DNA from: Xanthocytophaga flava
Lineage (GTDB): Bacteria > Bacteroidota > Bacteroidia > Cytophagales > 172606-1
Direction: 5' to 3'
Length of the DNA: 64,000 nt
Assembly: GCA_030068525.1 (NCBI GenBank)
Contig: JASJOS010000021.1
Coordinates: 62,001-126,000 of the forward strand
Below, one piece after another: positions 56,501 through 64,000 of this stretch. The notes beneath the pieces are model-generated. The model made no database searches, was not told the DNA's origin, and was given only the letters and a program-made list of their open reading frames with translations. Positions within the stretch are counted from its first letter, which is position 1; the number at the start of each line of letters is the position of its first letter. The translations under genes and the position numbers were made by a program.

Positions 56501-58332
56501 ACCTGCTTGTAGCCTTTCTCCACCTTGAGCGTCAACTGGTAACTGTAGGGGGTAAGCGTAATCGTTCCGGCATCGAGCGTATCGCCCGCCAGTAAAAAAG
56601 TATCTTTCAACACTTCGAAATAGGGTGCATTCACCTCCACCACATACTGCGGACGGATGACTAACTTTTCGGTAGTTTTGACATTCACACCCGATAGTGG
56701 CATGTATGGCATCTGTTGCACATCATTGAAGGTAAACGTCAGCTTTCCATCCGAGTCAGTATTGGCAGTAGCCAGTGTGGAAGAGTACTCTGCCGGATTG
56801 ACCTGCTGCACGGGAATCATCCCTTTTATCACCTTTGCTCCTGTACTACCTTTACCGGCAGTGGTGTCAACCACAGCGTAAAATTTGCGTAGCGTGGCAC
56901 TACCCTGGTAGGGATAGGTTTCTGTGTCCGAATCGTACCGATACACAAGCTGCATTGTCAGGGTCACATCCCATTTGGAAATGTCATCCGGAATGATTTT
57001 GTACAGAAATTTTACCTTGTCTGACTGGGCCACTTTTTTATTGGTAACCGTATCGGTTCCGGTAATGCGGACAGTATAAAACGATTCATTTTTTAGTACT
57101 GAAAGTGGCTTGGTGGCCGAATAATAAAACAGGTTTTTACCTGTCTGGGAGAGTAAAATGTTACCCGTATTGGCATCGGCAATTTCCATCGTATACCGCA
57201 AATCTTTTTTGATCATCAGCATATCAGAACCCCGTCTGATTTTACTGGTCTTGGTCAGACCATTTTCCTGATAGGTAATCGTCTCATAATATACCTGTGA
57301 GCTGTCAACCATCACAAATTCACTGTCAGGAAACCAGAATATACCTAAAGGTTTTTGCTTATTCACTTCCATCACGGGTATTTTACCTGATGCCCACAGT
57401 GAATCACTGGGACTGATCAGCCGGATACGTGAGGCGCTCATCATGGGTTGAGAAACGTTGCTCAGATAGGTAAATGTATGTACTTCACTTCGTCCACCAT
57501 TGCGAAAGACAGCCTTTTGCATGGGGTCTTTAGCTGTGACCCTATAAGCATATTTTCGCCCAGCCACCATGGGTGGATCAGCCGGCCCATAGAGTAATGT
57601 GTTTGTTTGAACCGTGCGTTCAAAGAAAACCGGTACCGTTGCTGCTTGCAGGGCATTGTTTGGGTTCATCCCCGGCACTACTTCAACCAGTTGCAGGGTA
57701 TATTCGGTTGTCGGAGGCGCCGAAGCGGGTACTGTCCAGGTAAATAGCAGGTTTTGAACAGGCAACGCCGGCAATTCGGCATCTGCGACAGGAGTAATCA
57801 GAATAGGCGGCTCCAGATTGGTAACCGGAAAGGAATTACTACATGTTTCTTCGGACAGCTGCAGATTGGTTCGTACGGCATCTACCGCATACGCGCATAC
57901 AGTATACAATCCTTCCGGAAGGCCATCGTCAATCTGCGTACGACGATAATTAATGCCGGTAAAGGCTAGTTTTCTCGAATCAAACAAATCCTGAATCTCA
58001 GCAACAGTCAGTGGACGGCTCTCTAGCGGATTAAGGGTAATCACGCCCGAAGCACCCCGGTCTTTGGCCACTACTTTGACATTGTTGTCCAGGCCATTGA
58101 TGCTCCCGACCAGTCGGAAACTTTGCTGCTGCCGACTCAGGTTGATCATCTGTACGATTACCTGCTGTGGATGATCAGCATAGTAACTGACCGATACCGG
58201 ATAGGGAGGTGTCACGGTAAGGACCAGTTTAACCGGCAGTGTCTGGGCCAGTGTCGCATGGCCCGCCCAGCCCAAAAGTATAAAAGCCAGATAGCCGGGT
58301 AGATACGTTCGTAAAAAAGACAGCGTTTTCAT
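50530..58332 (-). CDS. giant secreted protein with carboxypeptidase-like repeats
   Basis: 2600 residues from ATG 58332; an in-frame ATG at 58413 lies upstream but the signal peptide MKTLSFLRTYLPGYLAFILL..ATLAQ starts at 58332. Beta-rich throughout. The N-terminal about 300 residues look like a fibronectin-like TPxxELP region, followed by many short carboxypeptidase-regulatory-like blocks (e.g. ITDTAG-type turns: GKVVAKGTTDANGYFEVKNF, DKDGYFVFSDL, DAQGKYVLRGIEPG). The C-terminal third has AsmA-like long beta runs. No enzyme motif seen. Likely an envelope-anchored or periplasmic structural protein, working with the barrel and lipoproteins of its operon. Several short in-frame duplications. Confidence 0.8.
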   Translation of the reverse strand: MKTLSFLRTYLPGYLAFILLGWAGHATLAQTLPVKLVLTVTPPYPVSVSYYADHPQQVIVQMINLSRQQQSFRLVGSINGLDNNVKVVAKDRGASGVITLNPLESRPLTVAEIQDLFDSRKLAFTGINYRRTQIDDGLPEGLYTVCAYAVDAVRTNLQLSEETCSNSFPVTNLEPPILITPVADAELPALPVQNLLFTWTVPASAPPTTEYTLQLVEVVPGMNPNNALQAATVPVFFERTVQTNTLLYGPADPPMVAGRKYAYRVTAKDPMQKAVFRNGGRSEVHTFTYLSNVSQPMMSASRIRLISPSDSLWASGKIPVMEVNKQKPLGIFWFPDSEFVMVDSSQVYYETITYQENGLTKTSKIRRGSDMLMIKKDLRYTMEIADANTGNILLSQTGKNLFYYSATKPLSVLKNESFYTVRITGTDTVTNKKVAQSDKVKFLYKIIPDDISKWDVTLTMQLVYRYDSDTETYPYQGSATLRKFYAVVDTTAGKGSTGAKVIKGMIPVQQVNPAEYSSTLATANTDSDGKLTFTFNDVQQMPYMPLSGVNVKTTEKLVIRPQYVVEVNAPYFEVLKDTFLLAGDTLDAGTITLTPYSYQLTLKVEKGYKQVGSTPIGNGKFAAPVATGPVKVKEAIGGLEVILYRRSNNSQGLPAMEGQKGLKDNKLSAAQILLGQTQSQLHTELLPGSYTIGPDGKPIKTASTQEGFMGVAVASETTQIINNSQNIAEALVTFKRLLVSQQTPTDDYYIRVIDVMNQNEVMKDEKLPFDAVWFLTNGKTTGPDFVSTQVKPTYYQVRKTLTCEVTNPPTASLKGRLLYRYRDGVGASRPTHSVPVALQGSLVLHTTFGSIVFSPKDAGKSQFVGEIVKESGKVRTHTRYSFNLQNYPSIANSKVIQAAGKVVAKGTTDANGYFEVKNFAIWDSVKTFPITITATILHEYIGEEVATHGKSTGIKEKYIDPRVNPNPYESYLSGSPYVSMPGYDQQKGYQQVGTWANSKQVAIGQNAVTDLSSAPVQTTTNAPQNVQQKALKAKQTGKGGPADPENWESDPENWEGAWFDENDGSISGELAFTYRLVPQLPYYLTVENDININPLESKDIGTVTSVVNDFTASIKVVAQGDKTQTGISGAALRIKRRDESPYTEVYYPKGELEETLSLSPKAIPDPKDKNKLILREKTSGETTQLMHLLPAEYTIEAYFNDSLQNQLASYTTSSEVSLSEVLKNNGIITVQKKNPVIAGRIVNKYSTQGIAGIEVNLLSLGVNTLKPVKTDKDGYFVFSDLSTDVKEWLWYVDLSTYGYKLDWSKPQQDSLKASDKKAMIDYHYGILTIQYGQMGLGDKRFIPLQAVPNAVVKTIVVNEENQNIPALYTVASIGALKETRDLPNCFKPISGLANSNSNQKNFNLSLSPTESVLSGNKPGNKVSNKAYNKPKQSNGEAFNSSGQMNALGQMNVSKIDATHAKVAPSANLASQVMPAKNVYLIEEFEDELVAECPQVVEALVPSAGTDTLLVVANDLRYFPEKIVVSKLKKDTNSLPPIVLKKRLHRMRFIVTTGDQKNGVVPKGGLIQLLDQALPWNGSAVTHGFFNIAEDNFKVKYSPPQGSNVCVLDTIIVNAESKEWVDVVLKVKEGKKINGTIMLKNQPLANARVTFDDGSGKSVAYTFSDAQGKYVLRGIEPGLKSLKLIATPPADYPNVAGESVNVPASKSVVNFTLKSTPFNLARLVGYPIKVESYAEANGIYLISGILDMASLGGQFGSHLKALDETARVPFTNLSIRAGTKKDASGVPYAVPVPLSFKLGANPQFLLDGKYTLKVIGVMDVQAPVIGHKQGVDYAGYLSSRVQLVNNSFDLPESYFKFGNENANKDYTGKDNAGKDQFYIIQKPNANWQSNLLFMPTTEKMYDQNATADFSTEFNFGDQSGNPIRFKLLEFEGKSLPEDTRYQNQAIVLQKPTLTATNVATLDGKVLSFEIPAVTINEKGISEVKAQPGKPLIVNLEDWQLEIRDWIFSGEEGGFYSNKLTNNLLKTNFASLNFQTFRLRNDKSLATLFIDKVNFTHMKVAGAVELTLDPAKTETVFGIDSKTGADLKAHYVLKFVSKSAEPVASIKGDLLGFGKENLNFQAITLISSNQTNSLIELVPNTPKVLVDNILPFQPNGFMSSATDFTVTGTYQMGIPRLGDMEGAFRYSKSSGSKPARELQLDQEKLTFNLGKGNVVFKATGALELMPDSLRIHGTASEEKEGLILPVILRKNAQGIIEITQEKNIASAGNPDLEIRSGKASVVASDWDYLRFIGVGTQGKLQEIQNQPLPFTVYGDIKCEGGAVKLTSITTPLGNMNLVFDYTKPRMMGTLEVKNLKLGPAGFTGSAEMMLEKPGFYVMVNGDISLPIPILSPLKAGILIGVHGAVPANVVAKTEQFNYHKGGFCNPTTDLAGIYLCGRKDIIKPSQNGFALGPVAVRFGYQVGADASLLLNFTALNDQPQFQLMAGAFGKGFLEMSSITCTTLDFKGEVNLLAKIALINLDQGLGALNASVLSTINLEGKLVQKIPVPSLSEGISCEGSLFSFDKTVNVYAIMEIANGKPSVDFALEKKDATGNCELIQNKK

Positions 58333-58447
58333 GTGTTTCGTGTTCTGTATTTTTCCGGCATTGCCGGGTTTTGCCTGCGAAAGAGATCCTATTTTCAGAC
58401 ATCTTATCTTCAATTAGTCAATTTTCAGCTACTCAGAGCTCAGCTAC

Positions 58448-60145
58448 TCAGAAAGTGAAGTTATAACCTACATCACCACGAACCTCGGTAAAGGTGGGAT
58501 AGCCACCTGCCTGCTGCGATTCTGCACTTTCCTGGTTCTGTATGTAATTGACAGTCAGGTTCAGGCTGTGTCGTTTGGTGGCCCGGTATGACCCTGACAG
58601 TCCGTTGGTATAAAGCATAGTCTGGGCGGTCCCTTGCAGATTCTGTAAAATTGAGCTATTTAGTCGCAGCGTAAGTTTGCTATGTAGCAGACTTTTGCCC
58701 ACCCCTAAGGTAAGTCCCTGATTGCCCGAGGTGAGCATCGCTGTTTGAAGACGGGCATAGCTCAAGCCTGCTGACAGGTTAAGCCCTGTGGCCTGAAAAG
58801 TGATCTGGTAATTGAAAAAGGCATTGGTCGAATGCACATTTCTTTGTTGGCTCAGCAGACTCAGATCGTTCAGCGTCATGTAGTTAACTGAAAGGGTAAA
58901 TACATGATTTCGGGACGTTCCCAAAATGAAATAGTGCGGCGTAAAGGAAAAATTCTGCGTAGTCTGGGCTACGCGCAGCGAATCGTTAAATTTAACGGCA
59001 ATGGGTGTTTGGGAGGTGGCAAAGTTGCTGTAAGCCATCTCGATGCCAAACCGGCCGCTTAAGGCCAGCGAAGCATTGAGCGAGCCAATGACCCGGCGGG
59101 CCGTGGCTTGCTTTTGGCCAGAAAGATTATCGCGCTGAATCCCCAGGCTGCCGTTGAACCGAATCTTTCCCTGCCAGAGCAAGGCCATTGGGTTGAGGGT
59201 GATGTTTTCCAGATCGTTCTGAAAAAAATATGCCCCCATCGACTGGTAGTTCGGATCAATGCGACGGTATTGCAGGCTGAATCCGTATTTTTTTTGCCGA
59301 TAGCCAATCGCTCCGCGAAGGGCTTTGTTATTTTCGGTGCTGGAATTGATGGTCATCAAAGCAGGAAGCCATGCAGGAATATGGGCAACAGTACTGTCTA
59401 TGGCCATGCTGCTCCGGATATTTTTTGTGTAAATACTCACCGCCCCTTCGGCCTCCACAAAGAAATATTTTAACAACCCAACACGTCCTCCCAGGCTCAT
59501 CACCAGATTTTCGGCGGGTGTAACAGGCACAACACCCAGTGTATCCTGACCTATGTTCTGATAATCCACACTGGCGGCGTTGTCTTTGGCTTTGATAAAA
59601 CTAAACTCGACATGGGTGGTATCACTACCGTAGCCGATTTTTCCGGCAACGCCCCGGCGGTTAAAAGATACTGCCTGCAGATCGCCCAGGCTCTGATTGG
59701 CGACTACTGCCCGGTTCAGACGGCCATACATCAGGCCGATGTGCCATTTGCCGGGTCGCAGCTCAACCCCGCCACCCAGCATTGTGTATCCATCCAGTGT
59801 AAAAGGAGAAAAGGACACGTTGCGGTAGCCGCCATGCAGAGTGATCCATTTGTAGGAAGGACTCAGGCCAAACTGATTGAACGGCTGGCGAAATGAACGT
59901 TCTTGCTCAGATACAATGAATGTAAACGGAATGGAAAACCCATACAGACTCAGTGTCGGTGACCCGGTAATCAGATACGAAAAAGGTTGGCGGCGATTTG
60001 CGATTCCCTCAGCATGGTAGAACATTGTCCGCATGGTAATGCCTCCGTGAAATGTGAGGGGTTTCTGTTGGCTCAGGGTAGTTAAATCCTGAGCCAGCAA
60101 CGAATACCCCAGACAAGACAATAGCACACTCAGATAGCGTTTCAT
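58448..60145 (-). CDS. outer-membrane beta-barrel protein
   Basis: 565 residues. Signal peptide (LSVLLSCLGYSLLAQ), then repeated amphipathic strands with aromatic girdles and a final GYNFTF, the Phe-terminated end of outer-membrane barrels. No plug domain, so a channel, transporter or assembly factor not of the TonB type. It lies between the giant protein and a lipoprotein in the operon and may serve to export or anchor them. The start codon lies beside a 13-bp duplication and the stop lies in another. Confidence 0.75.
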   Translation of the reverse strand: MKRYLSVLLSCLGYSLLAQDLTTLSQQKPLTFHGGITMRTMFYHAEGIANRRQPFSYLITGSPTLSLYGFSIPFTFIVSEQERSFRQPFNQFGLSPSYKWITLHGGYRNVSFSPFTLDGYTMLGGGVELRPGKWHIGLMYGRLNRAVVANQSLGDLQAVSFNRRGVAGKIGYGSDTTHVEFSFIKAKDNAASVDYQNIGQDTLGVVPVTPAENLVMSLGGRVGLLKYFFVEAEGAVSIYTKNIRSSMAIDSTVAHIPAWLPALMTINSSTENNKALRGAIGYRQKKYGFSLQYRRIDPNYQSMGAYFFQNDLENITLNPMALLWQGKIRFNGSLGIQRDNLSGQKQATARRVIGSLNASLALSGRFGIEMAYSNFATSQTPIAVKFNDSLRVAQTTQNFSFTPHYFILGTSRNHVFTLSVNYMTLNDLSLLSQQRNVHSTNAFFNYQITFQATGLNLSAGLSYARLQTAMLTSGNQGLTLGVGKSLLHSKLTLRLNSSILQNLQGTAQTMLYTNGLSGSYRATKRHSLNLTVNYIQNQESAESQQAGGYPTFTEVRGDVGYNFTF

Positions 60146-60201
60146 AGTAGGTCAGATAGCGTTTCGTAGCCGGACAACAATAGCATAGCCGGACAACAAT
60201 A
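60131..60201. repeat. two short duplications at the barrel gene start
   Basis: CAGATAGCGTTTC at 60131 and 60153, and TAGCCGGACAACAATA at 60167 and 60186. The first copies the region of the start codon of the barrel gene. Confidence 0.88.
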
Positions 60202-60203
60202 CC

Positions 60204-60719
60204 TTAGATTTCACTATAGGTTACATCCAATTCGCCATTGGTCACACTGACCTCTTTCTTTTTCTGGGTGTTGTAGGTAGTATAGCTAAAGGTTCCTTTC
60301 ATGGTTTTTCCATCAAAAAACGTAATGACTAACTGGCCGGTACGTCCGCTGTTGGTTGTGTAGAAAATCGGATCCTGTGAGTTGGTATTGTCAATATACG
60401 TTCCTGAATTTTTCCCATCGGCATCTCCCAGAGCATACGTACCTGTTTTCTTAGGAAATCCATATACGGTAATGGCCAGTAGGGTTGTGGTGCCTGTGCC
60501 GTATATATAGAGTTTGTTGTCTGTTTGGCTGAATATGGCACTGCCACCCGTCATCTGGTTAGGGCTGGGTGTGCCTTCAGTAAGAAAGCTTTTCCCATCC
60601 ACAGACGCTTTTACATAGACATTCTGATTGGGATCGGGATTGTTCGATTCTTTTTTACAGGCACTGATCAAAACCAGTAATACAAGAGAGAAACAGGCTT
60701 TTTTTAGAAATAATAACAT
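60204..60719 (-). CDS. small lipoprotein, DUF6252-like
   Basis: 171 residues. Lipobox LISAC at about 17-21 followed by KKES, so a lipid-anchored protein after cleavage. The mature part has VYVKASVDGKSF and a C-terminal beta pattern KTMKGTFSYTTYN, as in the DUF6252 group of Bacteroidota lipoproteins. Function unknown. Same strand and 58 bases before the barrel gene. Confidence 0.75.
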   Translation of the reverse strand: MLLFLKKACFSLVLLVLISACKKESNNPDPNQNVYVKASVDGKSFLTEGTPSPNQMTGGSAIFSQTDNKLYIYGTGTTTLLAITVYGFPKKTGTYALGDADGKNSGTYIDNTNSQDPIFYTTNSGRTGQLVITFFDGKTMKGTFSYTTYNTQKKKEVSVTNGELDVTYSEI

Positions 60720-60771
60720 GGTTGAAAAGAAGTTTAAAAGATGAAAGAATATAGTAAGGCTTGTAGGTTAA

Positions 60772-63171
60772 TTAAGGTTTATAGGTTATATAAAAAGTAT
60801 GGATGCTTCCGTATACATAGCCATTGGCCGTTTTGGCGTAGGCCCGGAAAGAGTAGTCGGTATTTTGCGGCACGGTTACCTCCAGGCTAAATCCAAAGGG
60901 AAAGCTGGCAGGTACAGGCCTGGTCTTGCGCACTACACTCACAGTCCGGTCACCGACTTGAAAATTGGTTGTAGCATTGGCTGAAGGCATGTAACAGAAG
61001 CCATATTCGTCAATAACGGCTGAGCCACCTGATGAGATGCTGCCAAACAGAGTCTGAATACCGGCTGCGTTGTCTTTGGTAGCAGTCCGGTCGGTTGTAA
61101 CGGTCGGATTCACATACACCCCTACCACAATGACACTACCATAGGCTACACCACTACTATTGACAGCATAGGCCCGCACGTAATAGGTGCCGGGTGCCCA
61201 CCGGATAAAGGAATATGAAAATGCCATAGGAGCATTCCCCACCGTCGTACCCACATCGGTTGGATTGTCGGCAATGGTAGGTGTGGCACTGGTAGCCGAG
61301 TAGCAGAATCCATAGCGGGTAATTGCCGATGCCCTAGCCGACTGGACCGAACCGCTGGCCGTTACCGAATTTCTGGCTTCACTGTACATGACACGGTCGG
61401 TCGTAACACTGGGAGTGGCCACCAGGGTAGTAAAACGCTGGACAGCTCCGTAACTAGTTCCGATACTACTGGTCGCATATGCCCTTACTGCATAGGTGGT
61501 ATTGGGGACAAGTCGGCTCAGATTGCCGGTAAAGCCGAACGGAAAGCTCCCTGGCTGTGCACTAGCCGTGACCTGTTTGCTATCGGCAGTAGTCGGATTG
61601 GCATTCGTGGCCGAGTATACAATCCCGTATTCAGTTACCGGAGCAGTTCCCGAACTGGTCAGATTTCCCAAAACGCTGGCCGAATTGTAACTGATGGAAT
61701 GAATGGTAACGGTTTGCACTGTTGGCGGTGCTGTTGCAGCGGCAACAGTACGAAACGTTTTGGTTGCACCATAACTGGTGCCCGCACTGCTGCGCGCAAA
61801 GGCTCGTAGGGTGTAAACCGTTCCGGCAGCCAGCCCGGTCAGATTGCCCGTGTATTGAAACGGAAAGCTGGTCGGTGAAGCGTTGCCGGACGTGATTAGT
61901 GCATCGGCAGTAGTTGGGTTGGGATTAGTAACAGAATAACAGAATCCGTACTGTACAATGCTGGCCATTCCACCAGTCAGAAGAGTGCCGCTGGCTGTAG
62001 CCGAGCTGGTCGTGATTGAAGTGGCTACCACCTCGTTGGTTTGGACACTGGGCAGTGTTGCTACCGGTGTGCTTGTGGTAAACGAACGCACCACCCCATA
62101 ACTGGTTCCGACGCTGCTGGTTGCAAAGGTGCGTACAAAATACACTGTGCGTTGGGTGAGTCCGGTTAGGGTTGCCGAGAAAGACAAAGGAACGGTAGCA
62201 GGATCCGTAGTGCCGGCTACTACCACTGTGTTGGCAAGGGTCGGTGTCGCATTGCTGGGCGAATAACACACCCCATATTGTATAATGGGTGCTGTGCCCC
62301 GGCTGACTAAGGTGCCATCTATCGTAGCAGTGGTTGCGGTAATGTTGACCGTATTGTCAGTTTGGACAGTGGGAACAGCCGTGGGTACAACCGTGGTTTT
62401 AAAAGAGACCGTTGAACTATATGCTGTCCCCAGCGCATTGCTGACAAAAGCCCGGACATAATAGGTTGTGTTATCGGTCAGAGAGGACAGTGCCTGCGCA
62501 TAGCCAAACGGCAACTCACCTGTTACGGCACTACCTGTTACCAGTACTTTATCTGCCAAGGTCGGATTGGCACTGGTGCCTGAATAACATATTCCATAAG
62601 CGGTAATAGGTGTATTGCCATCCGAAGTAAGGGTTGCTTTGGCATTGGCGCTGTTGGCAGTAATGTTTTCGATCGCGTTTAAAGATACTTCAGCGAGTGT
62701 CCGGTTATCGGGCACTAGCAATTGCAGTACATCTTTGTTGTAGGAAATACCCTGGGCATTCTCTGTAAAAGCCCGCACATAATAACGGGTGGCCCGTTTA
62801 AATAAAGCCGAGGAAAGGTGAAACGCAAATGGAAAAGAAGCGGGCTTACCCTTAACGGTCACCAGGCTGTCATTCACGGTTGGAATGGCTCTGGATGCCG
62901 AAAATACGAAACCATAGCGGGTCACTGTATCCGAGCCCTGTGCGGTGATGGTTCCATATAGTTGCACCGGCAGACTGCGGGCATTCACACTATCGAGTTG
63001 CACACTGGGAGGGGTGGGAACAAACAACACCCCATATTCGGGAAGGGCTACCTGCCCACTTTGATACCGACAAGCAGAAAGGCCCAGTCCAAGGCAAATC
63101 AAAATGCTAATCAATACAAGTAGAGAGTGTAATGCAGGGTGTAACTGACGATAATCGCCAATGGGTTTCAT
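60772..63171 (-). CDS. lipoprotein with seven fibronectin-like repeats
   Basis: 799 residues. Lipobox LSAC at 31-34 in the signal peptide. The mature protein holds seven repeats of about 95 residues with the pattern ITxxSAxxxGT..S.G..PI..YG.CYS...A.PT.AD, ending Y.VRAYA.S..GT.YG. Repeats start near residues 55, 155, 265, 375, 480, 580 and 680. Such proteins are surface exposed in Bacteroidota and may bind polymers or act in adhesion. First gene of the operon; the repeats make the DNA prone to recombination. Confidence 0.8.
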   Translation of the reverse strand: MKPIGDYRQLHPALHSLLVLISILICLGLGLSACRYQSGQVALPEYGVLFVPTPPSVQLDSVNARSLPVQLYGTITAQGSDTVTRYGFVFSASRAIPTVNDSLVTVKGKPASFPFAFHLSSALFKRATRYYVRAFTENAQGISYNKDVLQLLVPDNRTLAEVSLNAIENITANSANAKATLTSDGNTPITAYGICYSGTSANPTLADKVLVTGSAVTGELPFGYAQALSSLTDNTTYYVRAFVSNALGTAYSSTVSFKTTVVPTAVPTVQTDNTVNITATTATIDGTLVSRGTAPIIQYGVCYSPSNATPTLANTVVVAGTTDPATVPLSFSATLTGLTQRTVYFVRTFATSSVGTSYGVVRSFTTSTPVATLPSVQTNEVVATSITTSSATASGTLLTGGMASIVQYGFCYSVTNPNPTTADALITSGNASPTSFPFQYTGNLTGLAAGTVYTLRAFARSSAGTSYGATKTFRTVAAATAPPTVQTVTIHSISYNSASVLGNLTSSGTAPVTEYGIVYSATNANPTTADSKQVTASAQPGSFPFGFTGNLSRLVPNTTYAVRAYATSSIGTSYGAVQRFTTLVATPSVTTDRVMYSEARNSVTASGSVQSARASAITRYGFCYSATSATPTIADNPTDVGTTVGNAPMAFSYSFIRWAPGTYYVRAYAVNSSGVAYGSVIVVGVYVNPTVTTDRTATKDNAAGIQTLFGSISSGGSAVIDEYGFCYMPSANATTNFQVGDRTVSVVRKTRPVPASFPFGFSLEVTVPQNTDYSFRAYAKTANGYVYGSIHTFYITYKP

Positions 63172-63618
63172 AGTTTGGAGACTGGGTAAGATTGCTCGGT
63201 TTGATAAAAGGCCGCAAGGCCTTATAGGTATAATACCTTTTGTTTGCTTTTACTAAGTGTAAAACATGAGTGTAAAACTAGAGAGATTGTTCCCGCCCGA
63301 AAAGACATGAATATGTGTATTTGAACATATGCGGATTCAGACACAGGCTGTAATACTATTTTTCAAATATCTTCCGGCTAATAAAACAACTATAGGAGCC
63401 TTTCAGGCTATATTTCTTATTTGAGTGTGTAAAATGGGTTATTGCAAAGGCTCTGTTACCGACATACTTTTACTATACGTTCCGCATACGTCAGACAACC
63501 ATCGGAATGATAGACAAAATGCAGCTATAGTAAATACAATTAATACAGAATACAAGCAGAGTAAATCATACACACTCAGTAGGAACAAATTCCTGAAGGA
63601 GAGGACTAAATACAGCAA
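63172..63618. other. upstream region of the envelope operon
   Basis: AT-rich, holds GTGTAAAAC twice (63257, 63271). No gene supported. It must contain the operon promoter on the minus strand and possibly that of the gene entering at the right edge. Confidence 0.4.
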
Positions 63619-64000
63619 TTGAAGATAAAGCAACTGAAAGCTGAAAAACTAACAAGAATAATTGTACAGGTCTTTTCATGCAATGGACAATCCGTAACCA
63701 GAAAACAACCTTTAACCAGTAAGAAATTGAAAATCTATAAGTTACCTCTTTGGAAGATATTTACTGTTTTTATCCGTGTACTGTTGTATTCTTTCCTGAT
63801 TGGGGTATCTGTATCCCTATTTGCCATTGCACTTTTTGGTGATTATTACCAGGAAAACTCCAGGCTAATCGCACTAGCGGTTATTGTTTTGATGAGTGGA
63901 TTTTTGATCTATCGGCTAGGACCCATTATATTGTTGTCCTTTCAGTATTACTTCAATGAAGCAGGTCGAAAAATAACCCTTGATCAAAACAATCAACAGA
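63619..64000 (+). CDS. partial membrane protein, runs off the window
   Basis: The frame is open from 63610 to the window end. No ATG start exists; TTG at 63619 or TTG at 63727 are the options. From 63727 it reads LKIYKLPLWKIFTVFIRVLL, two hydrophobic segments (about residues 15-40 and 48-75 from there) and YYFNEAGRKITLDQNNQQ. Too short to name; it may be a small membrane protein or the start of a PH-like or sensor protein. The start is uncertain. Confidence 0.4.
   Translation, partial: MKIKQLKAEKLTRIIVQVFSCNGQSVTRKQPLTSKKLKIYKLPLWKIFTVFIRVLLYSFLIGVSVSLFAIALFGDYYQENSRLIALAVIVLMSGFLIYRLGPIILLSFQYYFNEAGRKITLDQNNQQ

Overview
The window looks like chromosome of a Bacteroidota bacterium, most likely of the order Cytophagales. 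Reasons: a receptor with carboxypeptidase-like and beta-barrel domains, LytS/LytTR and cytosolic PAS sensor kinases, short effector-less Crp/Fnr regulators, large secreted fibronectin-type and lipoprotein genes, weak Shine-Dalgarno sites and A-rich leaders. No rRNA, tRNA or CRISPR array was seen, so a finer placement is not supported.

Layout. (1) 1-2275: debris of a mobilizable element (decayed toprim primase, decayed MobC-type mobilization protein) next to an intact short RadC/JAB gene. (2) 2668-7780: small stress and catabolic genes (Crp/Fnr regulator, DUF1330, MarR regulator with an epoxide hydrolase, NTF2-like protein, DUF5694). (3) 8257-36385: a gene cluster of about 28 kb, all on the plus strand, for ribosomally made and modified peptides. 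It holds three near-identical class I lanthipeptide precursors, two complete LanB dehydratases, two LanC-like proteins (one without the zinc-binding Cys-His pair), two C39-peptidase ABC exporters, two very short membrane-fusion proteins, a luciferase-like flavin oxidoreductase, an unknown 333-residue protein, a LytS/LytTR pair, a pseudo-receiver, a radical SAM/SPASM maturase, a TonB-type outer-membrane receptor, and three GG-leader-like peptides without cysteine. (4) 37085-44540: BLUF blue-light sensor, two related hybrid-free sensor kinases and a thioredoxin-fold protein. (5) 45147-47650: haloalkane dehalogenase convergent with a second Crp/Fnr gene, sharing a promoter-like element. (6) 63171-48384, minus strand: a five-gene envelope operon with two lipoproteins, an outer-membrane barrel, a 2600-residue secreted protein and a fibronectin-type protein. 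A partial membrane protein gene runs off the right edge.

How it may work together: the LanBs dehydrate Ser in the precursors, the intact LanC closes lanthionine rings, and the C39 exporters cut at Gly-Gly and export with the short fusion proteins. LytS/LytTR probably control expression. The radical SAM enzyme and the cysteine-free GG peptides suggest a second, unrecognised peptide product from the same cluster. A recurrent oddity over the whole window is a high number of short (13-20 bp) tandem duplications, many of them on or just after stop codons.
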